Under the pieces are notes generated by a model. That model did not search any database. It was not told the DNA's origin and worked only from the letters and a program-made list of their open reading frames with translations. A stretch of DNA of 64,000 nt from positions 310,001-374,000 of the forward strand of contig NC_011026.1 in assembly GCF_000020525.1 (NCBI RefSeq). Reading direction: 5' to 3'. Shown here in pieces: positions 51,009 through 61,400 of the stretch. Origin of the DNA: Chloroherpeton thalassium ATCC 35110 (GTDB lineage: Bacteria; Bacteroidota; Chlorobiia; Chlorobiales; Chloroherpetonaceae). The translations under genes were made by a program, and so were the position numbers. Every line of letters begins with the position of its first letter. Within the stretch, counting starts at the first letter, position 1.

Positions 51009-52346
51009 TCAGGAGTTTTTTTCTTTCAGCAATTCGCGGCGCGAAAGCTTGAGCTTATCAAAATTCTTGCCAGGAATAATGTAGTACCAATCGGCAAAAC
51101 GGTTGGTGAGCGAGCTTGCCAACTTTTTCCCATCTTCGACTTGCTTTTGCCACTTTTCATGTGCGCGGCTCTGCTTTTTGTTTTCGCGGTCGGCTGCTGA
51201 CCAGAGCGAATCGGGCTTGGTTTCGAACGCTGTGCTTTCGGGTTGCTTGGGTTCTTTAAAAGCGTCTTCGTCAAACGAGGCCGTTAGGAAAAGAAAGCGA
51301 TTCTCTTTTGTCTGCGAATCATCTTCGTCATTTTCACCTGGAACCACTTCGCCGAAACGGAGCGTATAAATTACGCCGTCTTCGGTGCGCAGCTGAAGCT
51401 CGCCTTCGTTGGAAAGCAATCTGCCATCTCGCGTAAAAAAGTATCCCTTACTTTGCAGTGAAAGCATATCGTCCTTCGAAACTTCAATACCAGCGCTTTG
51501 CTTCTTCAAACCCGCGGAAAGGCCGCTGGGTTTAGGGCGAACGCCCACAATTTTCAGTTCATCCAGCGCGCTTAGCACTTCTGCCACTTTTTTCGTGTTT
51601 AAATCTTCGCCCGGTTTCATGCGGTCCAGCATCCAGGTTTCGCCATTTTTACTCAAGCGAATTTCGCCGCGCTCGTCGACCGTCCCCGTCACTTCGTTGA
51701 TGGAATAATCCTTCAGGAGAATTTCGGAAACGCGCTTCTTATCCAACTGAAGCAAGTCGGTATCGATCCAATCGTTGAATTTGGTGGAAATCTCAAAATT
51801 CAATTTGGCCGTATAAACGCGCTTTCCTTCTGGCTCGCGCACGAAGTAATAATCCTTTTTGCCCGACACTTTTTTGCCGATGATTAAATCGGCCAGCACC
51901 TTGTCGTTCTCGTTGCGAACAGTGACGCGCTTGCCGTGCCCGCTCATGGCGGTTGAAGATTCATCAAGCGGATCGATGACACCGAGCGATTCAAACTCTG
52001 CCGGATTATCGGTTCGGAAATCTTCTTTTTTAATTTGAATCATTGCCGCAGCGGTCTTGGAAAGCTGCTCCTTGCCATCCGCCGGATAGTTATATTCCGA
52101 AGGAATCACCCACAGGCCTTTTTTGAAAGTCACCTTAAACGGACGCGCCGAAGCGGTTTCCTCATCATACTTGACGACTTCAAGCACGGCGGCGGTATTT
52201 GGATCGGTAAAGTCAGGGAAGAACGCCGCGCCCACATCGGCAAACGCATCGGGCGTAGAAGCTTTCGGCGCGGAAAGAAATCCAAGCAAGCCAAGCATCA
52301 GCGCCGTCGCAACAAAAATAAGCGTTTTTTTCTGCTCGTTCATCAT
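51009..52346 (-). CDS. DUF4340-domain membrane-anchored protein
   Basis: A 445-residue protein with an N-terminal membrane anchor (TLIFVATALMLGLLGFL) and repeated DUF4340-type beta units: LEVVKYDEETASARPFKVTFKKGLWVIPSEYNYPADGKEQLSKTAAAM and later LLKDYSINEVTGTVDERGEIRLSKNGETWML. DUF4340 genes often follow GldF/GldG-type ABC transporter genes, as here, and may be a periplasmic accessory subunit. The C-terminal 70 residues (SRAHEKWQKQVEDGKKLASSLTNRFADWYYI) are helical. A strong terminator follows. Confidence 0.85.
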   Translation of the reverse strand: MMNEQKKTLIFVATALMLGLLGFLSAPKASTPDAFADVGAAFFPDFTDPNTAAVLEVVKYDEETASARPFKVTFKKGLWVIPSEYNYPADGKEQLSKTAAAMIQIKKEDFRTDNPAEFESLGVIDPLDESSTAMSGHGKRVTVRNENDKVLADLIIGKKVSGKKDYYFVREPEGKRVYTAKLNFEISTKFNDWIDTDLLQLDKKRVSEILLKDYSINEVTGTVDERGEIRLSKNGETWMLDRMKPGEDLNTKKVAEVLSALDELKIVGVRPKPSGLSAGLKKQSAGIEVSKDDMLSLQSKGYFFTRDGRLLSNEGELQLRTEDGVIYTLRFGEVVPGENDEDDSQTKENRFLFLTASFDEDAFKEPKQPESTAFETKPDSLWSAADRENKKQSRAHEKWQKQVEDGKKLASSLTNRFADWYYIIPGKNFDKLKLSRRELLKEKNS

Positions 52347-52670
52347 GTTTTTCTTTTGGTGTTGTTTTGTTTAGAGTGTTAAAATATTTTGAATTTGTTG
52401 ATTATTTTTACTTATGTATCAGCCTACTTCATAGAGCATTTAGCGAATCTTCTCGGTTAAATTCCAACGCCTCTTTAAGCGTAATTTTAACGCTTCATAC
52501 GCTTTTTCCTGAAAATTCACGCATGGAACTTCTTCAATCCTGCCAATCAATCAATCATTTTCTTGTTTTATTACAGCGGTATATTCGGGTTGCATTTTCT
52601 TTCCTCCCAAAATCAATTGTAATGTTGATAGTCCCTCTCCCAAACGGAAGAGGGACATTTTTACCAAAAA
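52347..52670. other. 324-base gap inside the GldA-GldFG-DUF4340 group
   Basis: No gene seen. A hairpin GTCCCTCT (52631-52638) / AGAGGGAC (52649-52656) of the scattered CCTCTCCC type lies 15 bases after the gldFG stop; it has no T-run on the minus strand. The rest is AT-rich and could hold a separate promoter for the DUF4340 gene. Confidence 0.5.
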
Positions 52671-55343
52671 TCACGCCTGCCTCCGCCGTCTCGCAACCGC
52701 CGTTCCGGCTTTTTCCCGGCGACGGCGGCGCATGAAGATCATCACCGCCATGAGGCCGACCGGAATCGGGGGCAGCAGCACGGCGAAAAGCTTTATCGTA
52801 CTTTGAATCGTTTGGACGCGAGCTTCCATATTTTCTTTGCTGCGCTGAATCTTGGCGTCTTTTTCGGCCTCGATGCGCGATTTGAGCGCCTCAAATCTTC
52901 GACTCTCGACTTCTTGAATGTTTCGCGCCATGATTTGCTTGGTTTGCTCGTCCAAATCGGTGCGGCGGCGCATTTCGGCGACTTTGTTGTTCAGGCGGTC
53001 TTGCGCTTCCGACAGCGCTTTTTCGGCTTCCAATTCGGCTTGTTTTTCCTCGTCGCGGCGAAGTTTCGCGTAAGCCATCACTTGTTTTTCCAGCGTCTCG
53101 AGCGTGCGATGTTTCAGGCGTTTTTTGCGTAGCTCGATAAACGACTCGTCGCCGGCCAGCCAATCCATGCAGTTGAGGAAAAAGGTGACATTGTCAAAAT
53201 TCAAGCTTTCGTAGCCCGATTTGCGAATGTCAAAAAATTGCTCGGAAATGAAATCAATATCGGCCACCGTGATGACATTCAATTTCGTTTTGCTTTTCGT
53301 GCTATCGGAATTATCCGAAAAGGCGCGGGCGGCAAGCGTATATTTCACGCCGCCGACTTGATGCGGAATCATTCGGCTCGGCACCATTTGTACGCCGAAA
53401 TAGCTACGCTGCACAAGCTGCCGATAATTTAGCCTGCCCGACATCTCGCTGCACGAAATTAGCGGCTCATACCCGTAGCTGCCCGACGGCGACATTTCCA
53501 GAAATCCAGGAAAAAGAAACACCAACTCTTGCAAACCCTGCGTCGGCACAAGCTTTTTATTAAACGAATCGGGATTTCGATTGCCTTCACCGATGAAAAT
53601 CACTTCGGGCGGCAGCGTGGCCAATTCCGGGTGCGGGTTGTAGCTGTCCCAAACGATTTCTTGCGGATTCCAATTGAAACCCAAACGGCGCATAAACCCT
53701 TGTATGTTGCCTTTCGGCTTGGGCTGCATGCCTTGATTTCTCAAAAACGGATTCATTTCCGCGCCGCTTTTTTCGGACGGCGAAAGCGCAACAGTTTCCA
53801 AAAAGAGCGGGTCGGTTAAAACCAGCGCTGGATTTCCCGCCTCAATAAACGCGGCCAAATTGTCCATTTCCTCTTGCGAAAGTGACGACGGCAACACCAC
53901 AAGCAAGCCGTCCAACTGTTCCTCAATCGGGCTGTCTGCGGAAATTTCCACCACTTCGTATTGCTTTTTCAACTCGCTGACCACTTGCCATTCCGGGCTG
54001 TTTTGCATGGTTTGGAAATCGAATCCGCCGAAAATTTTGGCGGCGGTTTTCACCACGCCGATCTTTTTGCGCTCCGACTTGGACACCACGCGAATGCTGC
54101 GAATGAGTTCGTATTCAACCGGCAGGCCTTTGTCAAAAAAATCAATGACCTGCTCTTCCGCGCCGCAGGTAAAAGCCAAGCCCATGTAGATTTGTTTCGG
54201 CACGGCCTGCATCGCGCCCGTGTTGGCAACGACTTCGCGCGGCGTGATGCCGAATTTTTCGCGTGCCTCACGCGCTTCGTCGCTATACGGCTCGGTTTCT
54301 TTAATTAAAACTTGAACTTTCCCGCCCGACGAGGCTTCGATTTCCTTGAGGAAACTCAGCAAGTTGCTGCGCGTTTGCACCAAAACTTGCGGCACTTCGG
54401 GACTGATAAACGCTTGCACCAAAACGGTTTTCTCGCCGGGCAAATCGCCGAGCAAGCGCCGGGTTTCGCCGGAAAGCGAATGCAGCTTTTCGGAAGTCAC
54501 ATCCCAACGGAAGCCGAATCGTTGGAAAATCATGTTTAAACTGACGAGCGCCACGATGAGCGAAATCGCGCGAATCGCATGATGGCCGCTCATCTTCATG
54601 CCGCCCGCAGATTTCGGCCAATGCCGCTTGCCGAGCAGGATAATATTTATATACAGTCCGAACGCGGCGATAGAAAAAAAGTAGAAAATCGCGGAAAAGC
54701 TCAGGACGCCGCGCGAGAAATCTTCAAAGTGCGCCCGGATGCTGACGGCGTCGATAAACGGCTTGAGCGCGTCGCCGAACAGCCCGCTCAAAACGGAAGT
54801 CGAGGCGAGCAGGCCGGTGAAAACGACGCCCAAAATAAACGCGATCGTCGCGTTTGCGGTCAGCATCGAGGCAATCATGCCGACGCTGATGAGCGCCGCG
54901 CCGCTGATGAAATAGCCGAAATAGTTCGCAAACATCAGGCCGATGTCCGGGCTGCCCAAGAAAAACAGCACCACGATGTGGCTCAGCGAAAGCACGAGCG
55001 AGGCCGCATAAACGCCCAGCACGGCGAAATATTTCCCCAGCACGAGTTCCGCATCGGTGGCGGGCAGCGTGAGCAAAAGCTCGTCCGTGCCTTGTTTATT
55101 TTCCTCCGCCCAAACGTTCATCGTGAGCGCGGCGATAAAAAAAACAAGCAGCACGGGAAAAACGGCGTTGAGGCGGCTCAGCGAGGCGAGGTTGTTCAAA
55201 AAGAATTGCTCCTGCCAAAAGGCCGCGCCGGCGCTCAGAAAAATAAACAGGGTGATAAACACATACCCCGACGGGTTGGTAAAAAACAGACGCAAATCGC
55301 GTTTGATAAGGGCTGAAATCATCTTGACATTCAGGTTCATCAT
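52671..55343 (-). CDS. ABC transporter permease fused to GldG-type auxiliary protein (GldF-GldG fusion)
   Basis: An 890-residue protein. Residues 1-240 are an ABC-2 type permease with six membrane segments (LFFTNPSGYVFITLFIFLSAGAAF, VFPVLLVFFIAALTMNVWAEENKQGTDELLLTLP, ...). A further membrane segment (HHAIRAISLIVALVSLNMIF, near 255-275) begins the GldG-type periplasmic domain, with EKLHSLSGETRRLLGDLPGEKTVLVQAFISPE and FGGFDFQTMQNSPEWQVVSEL, a coiled coil (770-835) and a last membrane helix (LFAVLLPPIPVGLMAVMIFM) before a basic tail. GldF and GldG are separate in Flavobacterium and needed for gliding. Confidence 0.88.
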   Translation of the reverse strand: MMNLNVKMISALIKRDLRLFFTNPSGYVFITLFIFLSAGAAFWQEQFFLNNLASLSRLNAVFPVLLVFFIAALTMNVWAEENKQGTDELLLTLPATDAELVLGKYFAVLGVYAASLVLSLSHIVVLFFLGSPDIGLMFANYFGYFISGAALISVGMIASMLTANATIAFILGVVFTGLLASTSVLSGLFGDALKPFIDAVSIRAHFEDFSRGVLSFSAIFYFFSIAAFGLYINIILLGKRHWPKSAGGMKMSGHHAIRAISLIVALVSLNMIFQRFGFRWDVTSEKLHSLSGETRRLLGDLPGEKTVLVQAFISPEVPQVLVQTRSNLLSFLKEIEASSGGKVQVLIKETEPYSDEAREAREKFGITPREVVANTGAMQAVPKQIYMGLAFTCGAEEQVIDFFDKGLPVEYELIRSIRVVSKSERKKIGVVKTAAKIFGGFDFQTMQNSPEWQVVSELKKQYEVVEISADSPIEEQLDGLLVVLPSSLSQEEMDNLAAFIEAGNPALVLTDPLFLETVALSPSEKSGAEMNPFLRNQGMQPKPKGNIQGFMRRLGFNWNPQEIVWDSYNPHPELATLPPEVIFIGEGNRNPDSFNKKLVPTQGLQELVFLFPGFLEMSPSGSYGYEPLISCSEMSGRLNYRQLVQRSYFGVQMVPSRMIPHQVGGVKYTLAARAFSDNSDSTKSKTKLNVITVADIDFISEQFFDIRKSGYESLNFDNVTFFLNCMDWLAGDESFIELRKKRLKHRTLETLEKQVMAYAKLRRDEEKQAELEAEKALSEAQDRLNNKVAEMRRRTDLDEQTKQIMARNIQEVESRRFEALKSRIEAEKDAKIQRSKENMEARVQTIQSTIKLFAVLLPPIPVGLMAVMIFMRRRRREKAGTAVARRRRQA

Positions 55344-55358
55344 GCTCAGCTTAATAAG

Positions 55359-56111
55359 TTAAGATTCGGTTGTTTGGGTTTCGGTCGGTGAGGTTAAACG
55401 ATAGAACGCCTCTTCGAGCGAGCTTTCGGCATGAAGTTCGGCGGGCGAGCCGTCGAAGACAAGCCGCCCTTCGTTGATGAAAATCACGCGTTCCGCAACG
55501 GCCTCCACTTCCTGCAAAATGTGCGTGGAAAGCAAAATCGTTTTTGTTTTGCCCAGCACCTTGATGTTGGCGCGAAAATCTCGAATTTGGTTCGGGTCAA
55601 GGCCGGAGGTCGGTTCGTCCATAATCAGCACGTCCGGGTCGTGAAGCAAGGCTTGCGCAAGCCCGACGCGCTGGCGATAGCCTTTCGAAAGCCGACCGAT
55701 AGGTTTATCCAAAACTTCTTGCAAGGCGGCAAGCTCGGTAACGGTTTCAATGCGCGTTTTCAACTTTGCAGGCTCAAGACCGCGAGCTTCCCCGAAAAAT
55801 TGAAGCGATTCGTAGGGCGTCATGTCCAAATAAAGAGGCCCGTTTTCGGGAAGATAACCAAGATGCGCGGCGGCCTTCAAACGCGCCTCCGCGACATCAA
55901 AGCCGGCGATTTTTGCGCTGCCTTCGCTCGGCGCAAGGTAGCCCGACAAGATGCGCATGGTCGTGGATTTTCCCGCACCGTTCGGCCCAAGAAACGCTAC
56001 TACTTGGCCTTCCGGCACAGAAAATGACACATTTTCAATAGCCACAAAGGATTCATAAAATTTGCTCAATCCTTTTGCCTCAATCATCACTTTTGAGTTT
56101 TTTTCGCTCAT
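55359..56111 (-). CDS. gldA: ABC transporter ATP-binding protein, GldA-like
   Basis: A 250-residue ATPase with Walker A GPNGAGKS, signature LSKGYRQRVGLAQA, Walker B VLIMDEPTSGLDPNQ and H-loop STHILQEVE. The 'PTSGLDPNQI' and 'GSPAELHA' features are characteristic of the GldA/CcmA-like branch. It pairs with the permease-GldG fusion 15 bases downstream. In Flavobacterium the GldAFG transporter supports gliding motility. Confidence 0.9.
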   Translation of the reverse strand: MSEKNSKVMIEAKGLSKFYESFVAIENVSFSVPEGQVVAFLGPNGAGKSTTMRILSGYLAPSEGSAKIAGFDVAEARLKAAAHLGYLPENGPLYLDMTPYESLQFFGEARGLEPAKLKTRIETVTELAALQEVLDKPIGRLSKGYRQRVGLAQALLHDPDVLIMDEPTSGLDPNQIRDFRANIKVLGKTKTILLSTHILQEVEAVAERVIFINEGRLVFDGSPAELHAESSLEEAFYRLTSPTETQTTES

Positions 56112-56449
56112 TTCTATGAACTCCTATCCTTTGCTCGTATGTAGTTGTCTTAAATGGCAGTTAAAAAGTCGTTTCCAATTATGGAAAAAAAGTATTCATG
56201 TGGGCGCAAAATTAGCGATTCCAGCGAAATCATAAAATCCCATTTAGCAGCACTTCATCACGGTTTTTTCGCGCAGAAATCCAGCTTTTTGAGAGAATCA
56301 ACCATGTAATGCTTTGCATCACTATGCTTTGCATCACTACGGGCTGAAGTTGCATTTAAAGTCGCTCAGCGCTCACTGTTTTTTTACTGCCATTTATCGG
56401 TTATCTTTTGATAAAAACAATTCTTAACAGCCACAAACGTATCATTCCT
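56112..56449. other. Divergent intergenic region between gldA and the thioesterase gene
   Basis: About 338 bases with no gene. It contains a direct repeat of ATGCTTTGCATCACT at 56309-56323 and 56324-56338, each with an internal ATGC/GCAT symmetry, just upstream of the thioesterase gene, and might bind a regulator. Confidence 0.5.
56309..56338. repeat. Perfect tandem duplication of a 15-base motif
   Basis: ATGCTTTGCATCACT occurs twice in immediate succession. Each copy contains ATGC-TTT-GCAT, a small inverted repeat. Position is about 112-141 bases upstream of the thioesterase ATG. Confidence 0.9.
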
Positions 56450-56929
56450 ATGTCAGAAAAAACGCGTCCGGCAAAACCGGTATCGGCTTCTCGCGTGGAG
56501 ACGACGCATTTTGTGACCCCTCCCGACGTGAATTATCTTGGAAATTTGGCTGGTGGAAAACTCATGCACTGGATGGACTTGACCGCAGCCATTGCAGCCG
56601 GGCGCCACGCCAACGCGGTTTCCGTCACGGCCTCCGTCGATTCGCTCGACTTCAAACATCCGATCAATCTTGGCGAAGTGGTGATTATTAAGGCGAGCGT
56701 CAATCGCGCGTTCAATTCGTCGATGGAAGTGGGCGTGAAGGTGATTTCGGAGAATCTGATTACTGGCGAGCAAAAGGTTTGCAATCGGGCTTATTTTACG
56801 TTCGTTGCCATCGACGATTCCCTTTCACCAACAAGCGTTCCCGCCGTTCTGCCCGAAACGGAAGAAGAAAAACAGCGCTACAACAAAGCCGAACTCCGCC
56901 GGCAAATTCGCCTGCTCAACAAGGGATGA
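56450..56929 (+). CDS. Acyl-CoA thioesterase, hotdog fold (YciA/BfiT-like)
   Basis: The ATG at 56450 is used; the longest frame begins at a TTG 14 codons earlier. The 159-residue protein shows the hotdog core: FVTPPDVNYLGNLAGGKLMHWMDLTAAIAAGRHANAVSVTASVDSLDF with the G-G-x-L-M-x-W-M-D helix and the Asp that activates water, then VIIKASVNRAFNSSMEVGVKV and the FTFVAID strand. It hydrolyses acyl-CoA thioesters, probably medium to long chains. Terminator-like hairpin follows. Confidence 0.88.
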   Translation: MSEKTRPAKPVSASRVETTHFVTPPDVNYLGNLAGGKLMHWMDLTAAIAAGRHANAVSVTASVDSLDFKHPINLGEVVIIKASVNRAFNSSMEVGVKVISENLITGEQKVCNRAYFTFVAIDDSLSPTSVPAVLPETEEEKQRYNKAELRRQIRLLNKG

Positions 56930-56977
56930 ATCAAGCGCGCTCGCCAATTCTAACGCGAACGGAACATGCTATTCCCC

Positions 56978-57007
56978 AAAAAAAAGGGCGAGCCCAACAG
57001 CTCGCCC
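56978..57007 (-). terminator. Terminator of the MDR oxidoreductase gene (possibly also for the thioesterase gene)
   Basis: GGGCGAG (56986-56992) pairs with CTCGCCC (57001-57007); on the minus strand it is followed by eight T (56985-56978). Confidence 0.88.
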
Positions 57008-57037
57008 ACTTTTGAGATCGTATCAAACGGATTTTTT

Positions 57038-57994
57038 TCAAGGCTTGAGTACAATTTTGCCGTAATTTTTTCGGCCAAGCATGAGTTCATGCGCCTTTGC
57101 CGCATCGGACAACGGCAGAACATGACCAATTTCCACTTTTAGCTGTCCGGTTTTCAGCCATTCAAAAATGTCATTATAAGCTCTTTCAAAAAGTTCTGGC
57201 TGTGCCACAACCACCCGCATGGTGCACGCAATAATTTGATGCGCATTCCAAATGAGGCTATAAGGATCAATCGGCGGAATCGGCCCGGCTGCGTTTCCAT
57301 AAAGAACCACGCGACCGAAATTGGCCATCATTTTGAAATTTTTGGCAAAATCAGCGCCGCCATTGCCATCCAAAACACAGTTGACGCCGTCACCATTTGT
57401 TGCATCCATCACCGCTTTCTGCAAATCCTCTTCGGCATAATTGACCAACACGTCTGGATGAAAAGCTTTGAGCCGTTCCAATTTTTCGGCTGAGCTGGCC
57501 GCGGCAATTACCTTTGCCCCGCGAAGCTTGGCAATTTGAAGCGCCTGCGTGCCAACGCCGCCGCCCGCCGCTAAAATTAAAACCCATTCGCCAGCTTGAA
57601 TTTTTCCTGTGGTAATCACTGCGTGATACGCCGTTTGGGTGGTCACGGCAAACGCCGCGCCTTGCTCGAAGCTTAAATATTCCGGCAATTTGCGAACGGA
57701 AAATTCCGGCACCACAGCTTTTTCGGCGTAGCAGCCGCCCCAATGCGTGGCAGCAAACACACGATCGCCCGGCTTGAAGCGGTGCGCGTCGCGGCCAGCA
57801 CTTTCTACAATGCCGGCGATTTCCGATCCCATTTCCGTGCCTTTGTCTAAGGTGTTCCCGTTAAGGATTTTTATGTCTGCAAAATTAACGCCGATCGCCT
57901 CAATTTTGATTGCAACTTCGTTGTCATGCACTTCCGGGCTGGGAACTTCCTGAAGCGACAAGTTTAAGTCGTTATCTGCTACGATTTTTTTCAT
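57038..57994 (-). CDS. Quinone oxidoreductase-like MDR family enzyme (zinc-free)
   Basis: The start at 57994 (MKKIVADNDLNLSLQEVPSP) is chosen because earlier codons from 58138 do not look like this family. The 318-residue enzyme has the N-terminal GroES-like domain (VNFADIKILNGNTLDKGTEMGSEIAGIVESAG) and a Rossmann domain with LILAAGGGVGTQALQIAKL (NADPH site). No structural-zinc cysteines are seen, so it is in the quinone oxidoreductase branch. Substrate unknown; divergently transcribed from metH. Confidence 0.87.
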   Translation of the reverse strand: MKKIVADNDLNLSLQEVPSPEVHDNEVAIKIEAIGVNFADIKILNGNTLDKGTEMGSEIAGIVESAGRDAHRFKPGDRVFAATHWGGCYAEKAVVPEFSVRKLPEYLSFEQGAAFAVTTQTAYHAVITTGKIQAGEWVLILAAGGGVGTQALQIAKLRGAKVIAAASSAEKLERLKAFHPDVLVNYAEEDLQKAVMDATNGDGVNCVLDGNGGADFAKNFKMMANFGRVVLYGNAAGPIPPIDPYSLIWNAHQIIACTMRVVVAQPELFERAYNDIFEWLKTGQLKVEIGHVLPLSDAAKAHELMLGRKNYGKIVLKP

Positions 57995-58441
57995 AACGGT
58001 TTTTCTGGTGGTTGAGGAATCTATCTGAGAAATAGTTGTTTCGCATCCATGATGCCTGCCAAAGATAACGTTCATACGATGGTTTTCACAAATGCCAAAC
58101 AAATGCGTTTTTTTTCGTTTTAAACCTAACTCATTCAAGTTAGTTTATCTATTTTAGGCATTTTTCTGTTTTTCAAAAATGGTTGATCCAGCCCGTTAAG
58201 TTTTGATTATCAATTGAGATCAGTTTCGACGCCGCTCAACCTCCAATGGGAAAATCATAAATGAAAACCCATCTGCCTGAGCGAAGCCGAAGGCTGCAGC
58301 AAAAGGTCAAAAATCGAAAGTCACTGTGATTTTCGTATCTTGCGCTTTTATTTTTCTGCTCATACTTGCTCAGCAAAGGCGTTAGGGAATTTGCTTGGCT
58401 AATAAAAAGTACAGATTCGTTAAACTCAGAAACAAGGATTT
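57995..58441. other. Divergent region upstream of metH
   Basis: About 450 bases without a supported gene. It contains a fragment of the dispersed repeat family (CTGAGCGAAGCCGAAGGCTG near 58276-58295). No B12 box or SAM riboswitch motif was recognised, although metH is often B12- or SAM-controlled. The start of the MDR mRNA and of metH should lie here. Confidence 0.5.
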
Positions 58442-61400
58442 ATGCAACGAGATATTATCAAATTACTTCAAGAACGGATTTTGGTTTTGGACGGCGCTAT
58501 GGGAACGCTCATTCAGCGCCACAAACTTACCGAAGAGGACTTTCGCGGCGAACGGTTCAAAGACCATTCGCACTCGCTCAAGGGAAACAACGACATTCTG
58601 GTGATCACGCAACCGGAAATCATCAAAGATATTCATCGTCAATTTTTGGAAGCTGGCTCGGATATTATCGAGACCAATACATTTAGCAGCACGCCGATTT
58701 CGCTCGCCGATTACGAGGTGCAAGATTTAACCTACGAACTGAACCTAACGGCCACGAAGCTCGCGCGTGAAGTCGCCGATGAAATGACAGCAAAAACGCC
58801 GGACAAGCCGCGATTCGTTGCCGGTTCAATCGGTCCGACCAATAAAACGCTTTCGCTTTCGCCGGATGTAAACAATCCTGGCTACCGCGCCATTACTTTC
58901 CAAAATGTGGTTGATGCTTACACCGAGCAGCTCAAAGGCCTTCTGGATGGCGGCGTCGACATCTTGCTCGTGGAAACCGTTTTCGATACGCTGAACTGCA
59001 AAGCCGCGCTTTTTGCCATTCACGAGTTTTTCAACAAAACCCAGAGGCGCGTGCCAGTCATGGTTTCCGGCACAGTTGTGGATGCCAGCGGTCGCACACT
59101 TTCCGGCCAAACCACCGAAGCGTTTTGGATTTCCATTTCCCACATGCCCGACCTGATGAGCGTCGGCTTGAACTGCGCGCTCGGCGCAAAGCAGATGCGC
59201 CCGTTTGTGGAAGCCATGTCGAATGTGGCGCAAACCTATACAAGCGTTTATCCGAACGCCGGCTTGCCTAACGAATTCGGCGAATACGACGACTCGCCAG
59301 AATACATGGCGGCGCAAATCGAAGATTTTGCAAAATCGGGTTTTGTCAATATCGTTGGCGGCTGCTGCGGCACCACGCCCGCGCACATCAAAGCGATTGC
59401 TGAAACCGTGAAAACGCTCCCACCACGCAAACGCCCCGAGCCACATCACATTTTGCAGCTTTCCGGCCTTGAGCCACTTGCTGTCGATAAAACCACCGGA
59501 TTTATCAACATCGGCGAACGCACGAACGTAACCGGTTCGCGCAAATTTGCCCGTTTGATTAAAGAAGGCAATTATGACGCGGCGCTTTCCATCGCCCGCC
59601 AGCAGGTTGAAAGCGGCGCACAAGTCATCGATGTAAATGTGGATGAAGGCATGCTCGATTCGGAAAAAGTCATGGCGGAATTTTTGAACCTGATCGCGTC
59701 CGAACCGGAAATTGCCCGCGTGCCGATTATGATTGACTCGTCAAAATGGTCGGTCATTGAGGCCGGATTGCGCTGTACGCAAGGCAAGTGCATCGTCAAT
59801 TCCATCAGTTTGAAGGAAGGCGAAGCAATTTTCAAAGAACGCGCCGAAAAAATTCTGGAATACGGCGCGGCGGCGGTCGTCATGGCGTTTGACGAAAAAG
59901 GTCAGGCCGACAGCTACGAGCGCCGCGTTGAGATTTGCTCACGCGCTTATAAAATCCTAACGGAGGAAGTCGGATTTCCGCCCGAAGACATCATTTTTGA
60001 CCCGAACGTCCTAACGGTTGCAACCGGCATCGAAGAGCATAACAACTACGCCGTCGATTTTATCAACTCGGTGCGTTGGATTAAACAAAATTTACCGCAC
60101 GCAAAAATTTCCGGCGGCATCAGCAATATTTCGTTCTCATTCAGAGGCAACGAGCCCGTGCGTGAAGCCATGCACGCCGCGTTTCTTTATCACGCGATTC
60201 GCGAGGGTTTGGATATGGGCATCGTCAATGCTGGGCAGCTTGCCATTTACGAGGACATCGATAAAGACTTGCTGGAGCGCGTCGAAGATGTTTTGCTCAA
60301 TCGCCGTGAGGACGCCACCGAGCGTTTGGTTGATTTTGCCGAAACCATCAAATCGGACGGCTCAAAATCGGAGGCGAAAAAGGCCGAATGGCGCAACTTA
60401 CCGGTTGAAGAACGCTTGAAACACGCGCTCATCAAAGGCATTGTGGAACATATCGACGAGGATACGGAAGAAGCCCGGCAGAAATATCCGCGCCCGCTGC
60501 ATGTGATTGAAGGGCCATTGATGGATGGCATGAACACCATCGGCGACCTTTTTGCCGAAGGAAAAATGTTCTTGCCGCAGGTTGTGAAAAGCGCCCGCGT
60601 GATGAAAAAATCGGTCGCGTATTTGATTCCGTTCATCGAGGAGGAAAAAGCGCAATGCGAAGATTCAAAGCCGGCGGCGAAAGTGCTGCTTGCGACGGTC
60701 AAAGGCGATGTGCATGACATCGGCAAAAACATTGTGGGCGTCGTGCTCGCGTGTAACAACTTCCAAGTGGTTGACATCGGCGTGATGATGCCGTGCGAAA
60801 AAATCATGGAAGCGATTGAAAAGGAAAAACCGGATGTCGTGGGTCTCAGCGGCCTGATTACGCCATCGCTTGACGAAATGGCGCATGTCGCCAAAGAGAT
60901 GCAGCGCGCCGGCATGAACATTCCGCTGCTCATCGGCGGCGCGACGACCTCGAAAGTGCATACGGCTGTGAAGCTTGCACCGCATTATTCCGCGCCGGTC
61001 TTGCATGTGTTGGACGCTTCGCGCAGCGTGCCGGTCGTCAATAATTTGGTCAGCGACGAGCAGAAAAGCGATTACATCGCTAAGCATTTTGCAGAGCAAG
61101 CACAAATGCGTGAAGACCATGAAAAGCGCAATGCCAAACGGAAATTCGTTTCGCTTGAAGCCGCCAGGGAAAACGCGCTGAAGATTGACTGGAGCGAAAG
61201 TGAAGTTTTTGCGCCAAAGCAAGCGGGCATTACGAAGTTTGAAAATGTCTCGCTTGCCGAGCTTCGCAAGTATATCGACTGGACGCCGTTCTTCCTGACT
61301 TGGGAACTTCACGGCAAGTATCCGAATATTTTCGAGCATGAAAAATTTGGCGAAGAAGCCAAAAAGGTTTTTGACGACGCAAACGCACTGCTCGATAAAA

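Noticed and set aside
57995-58441. Cobalamin or SAM riboswitch before metH
   Set aside because: No B12 box or SAM aptamer core motif could be recognised.
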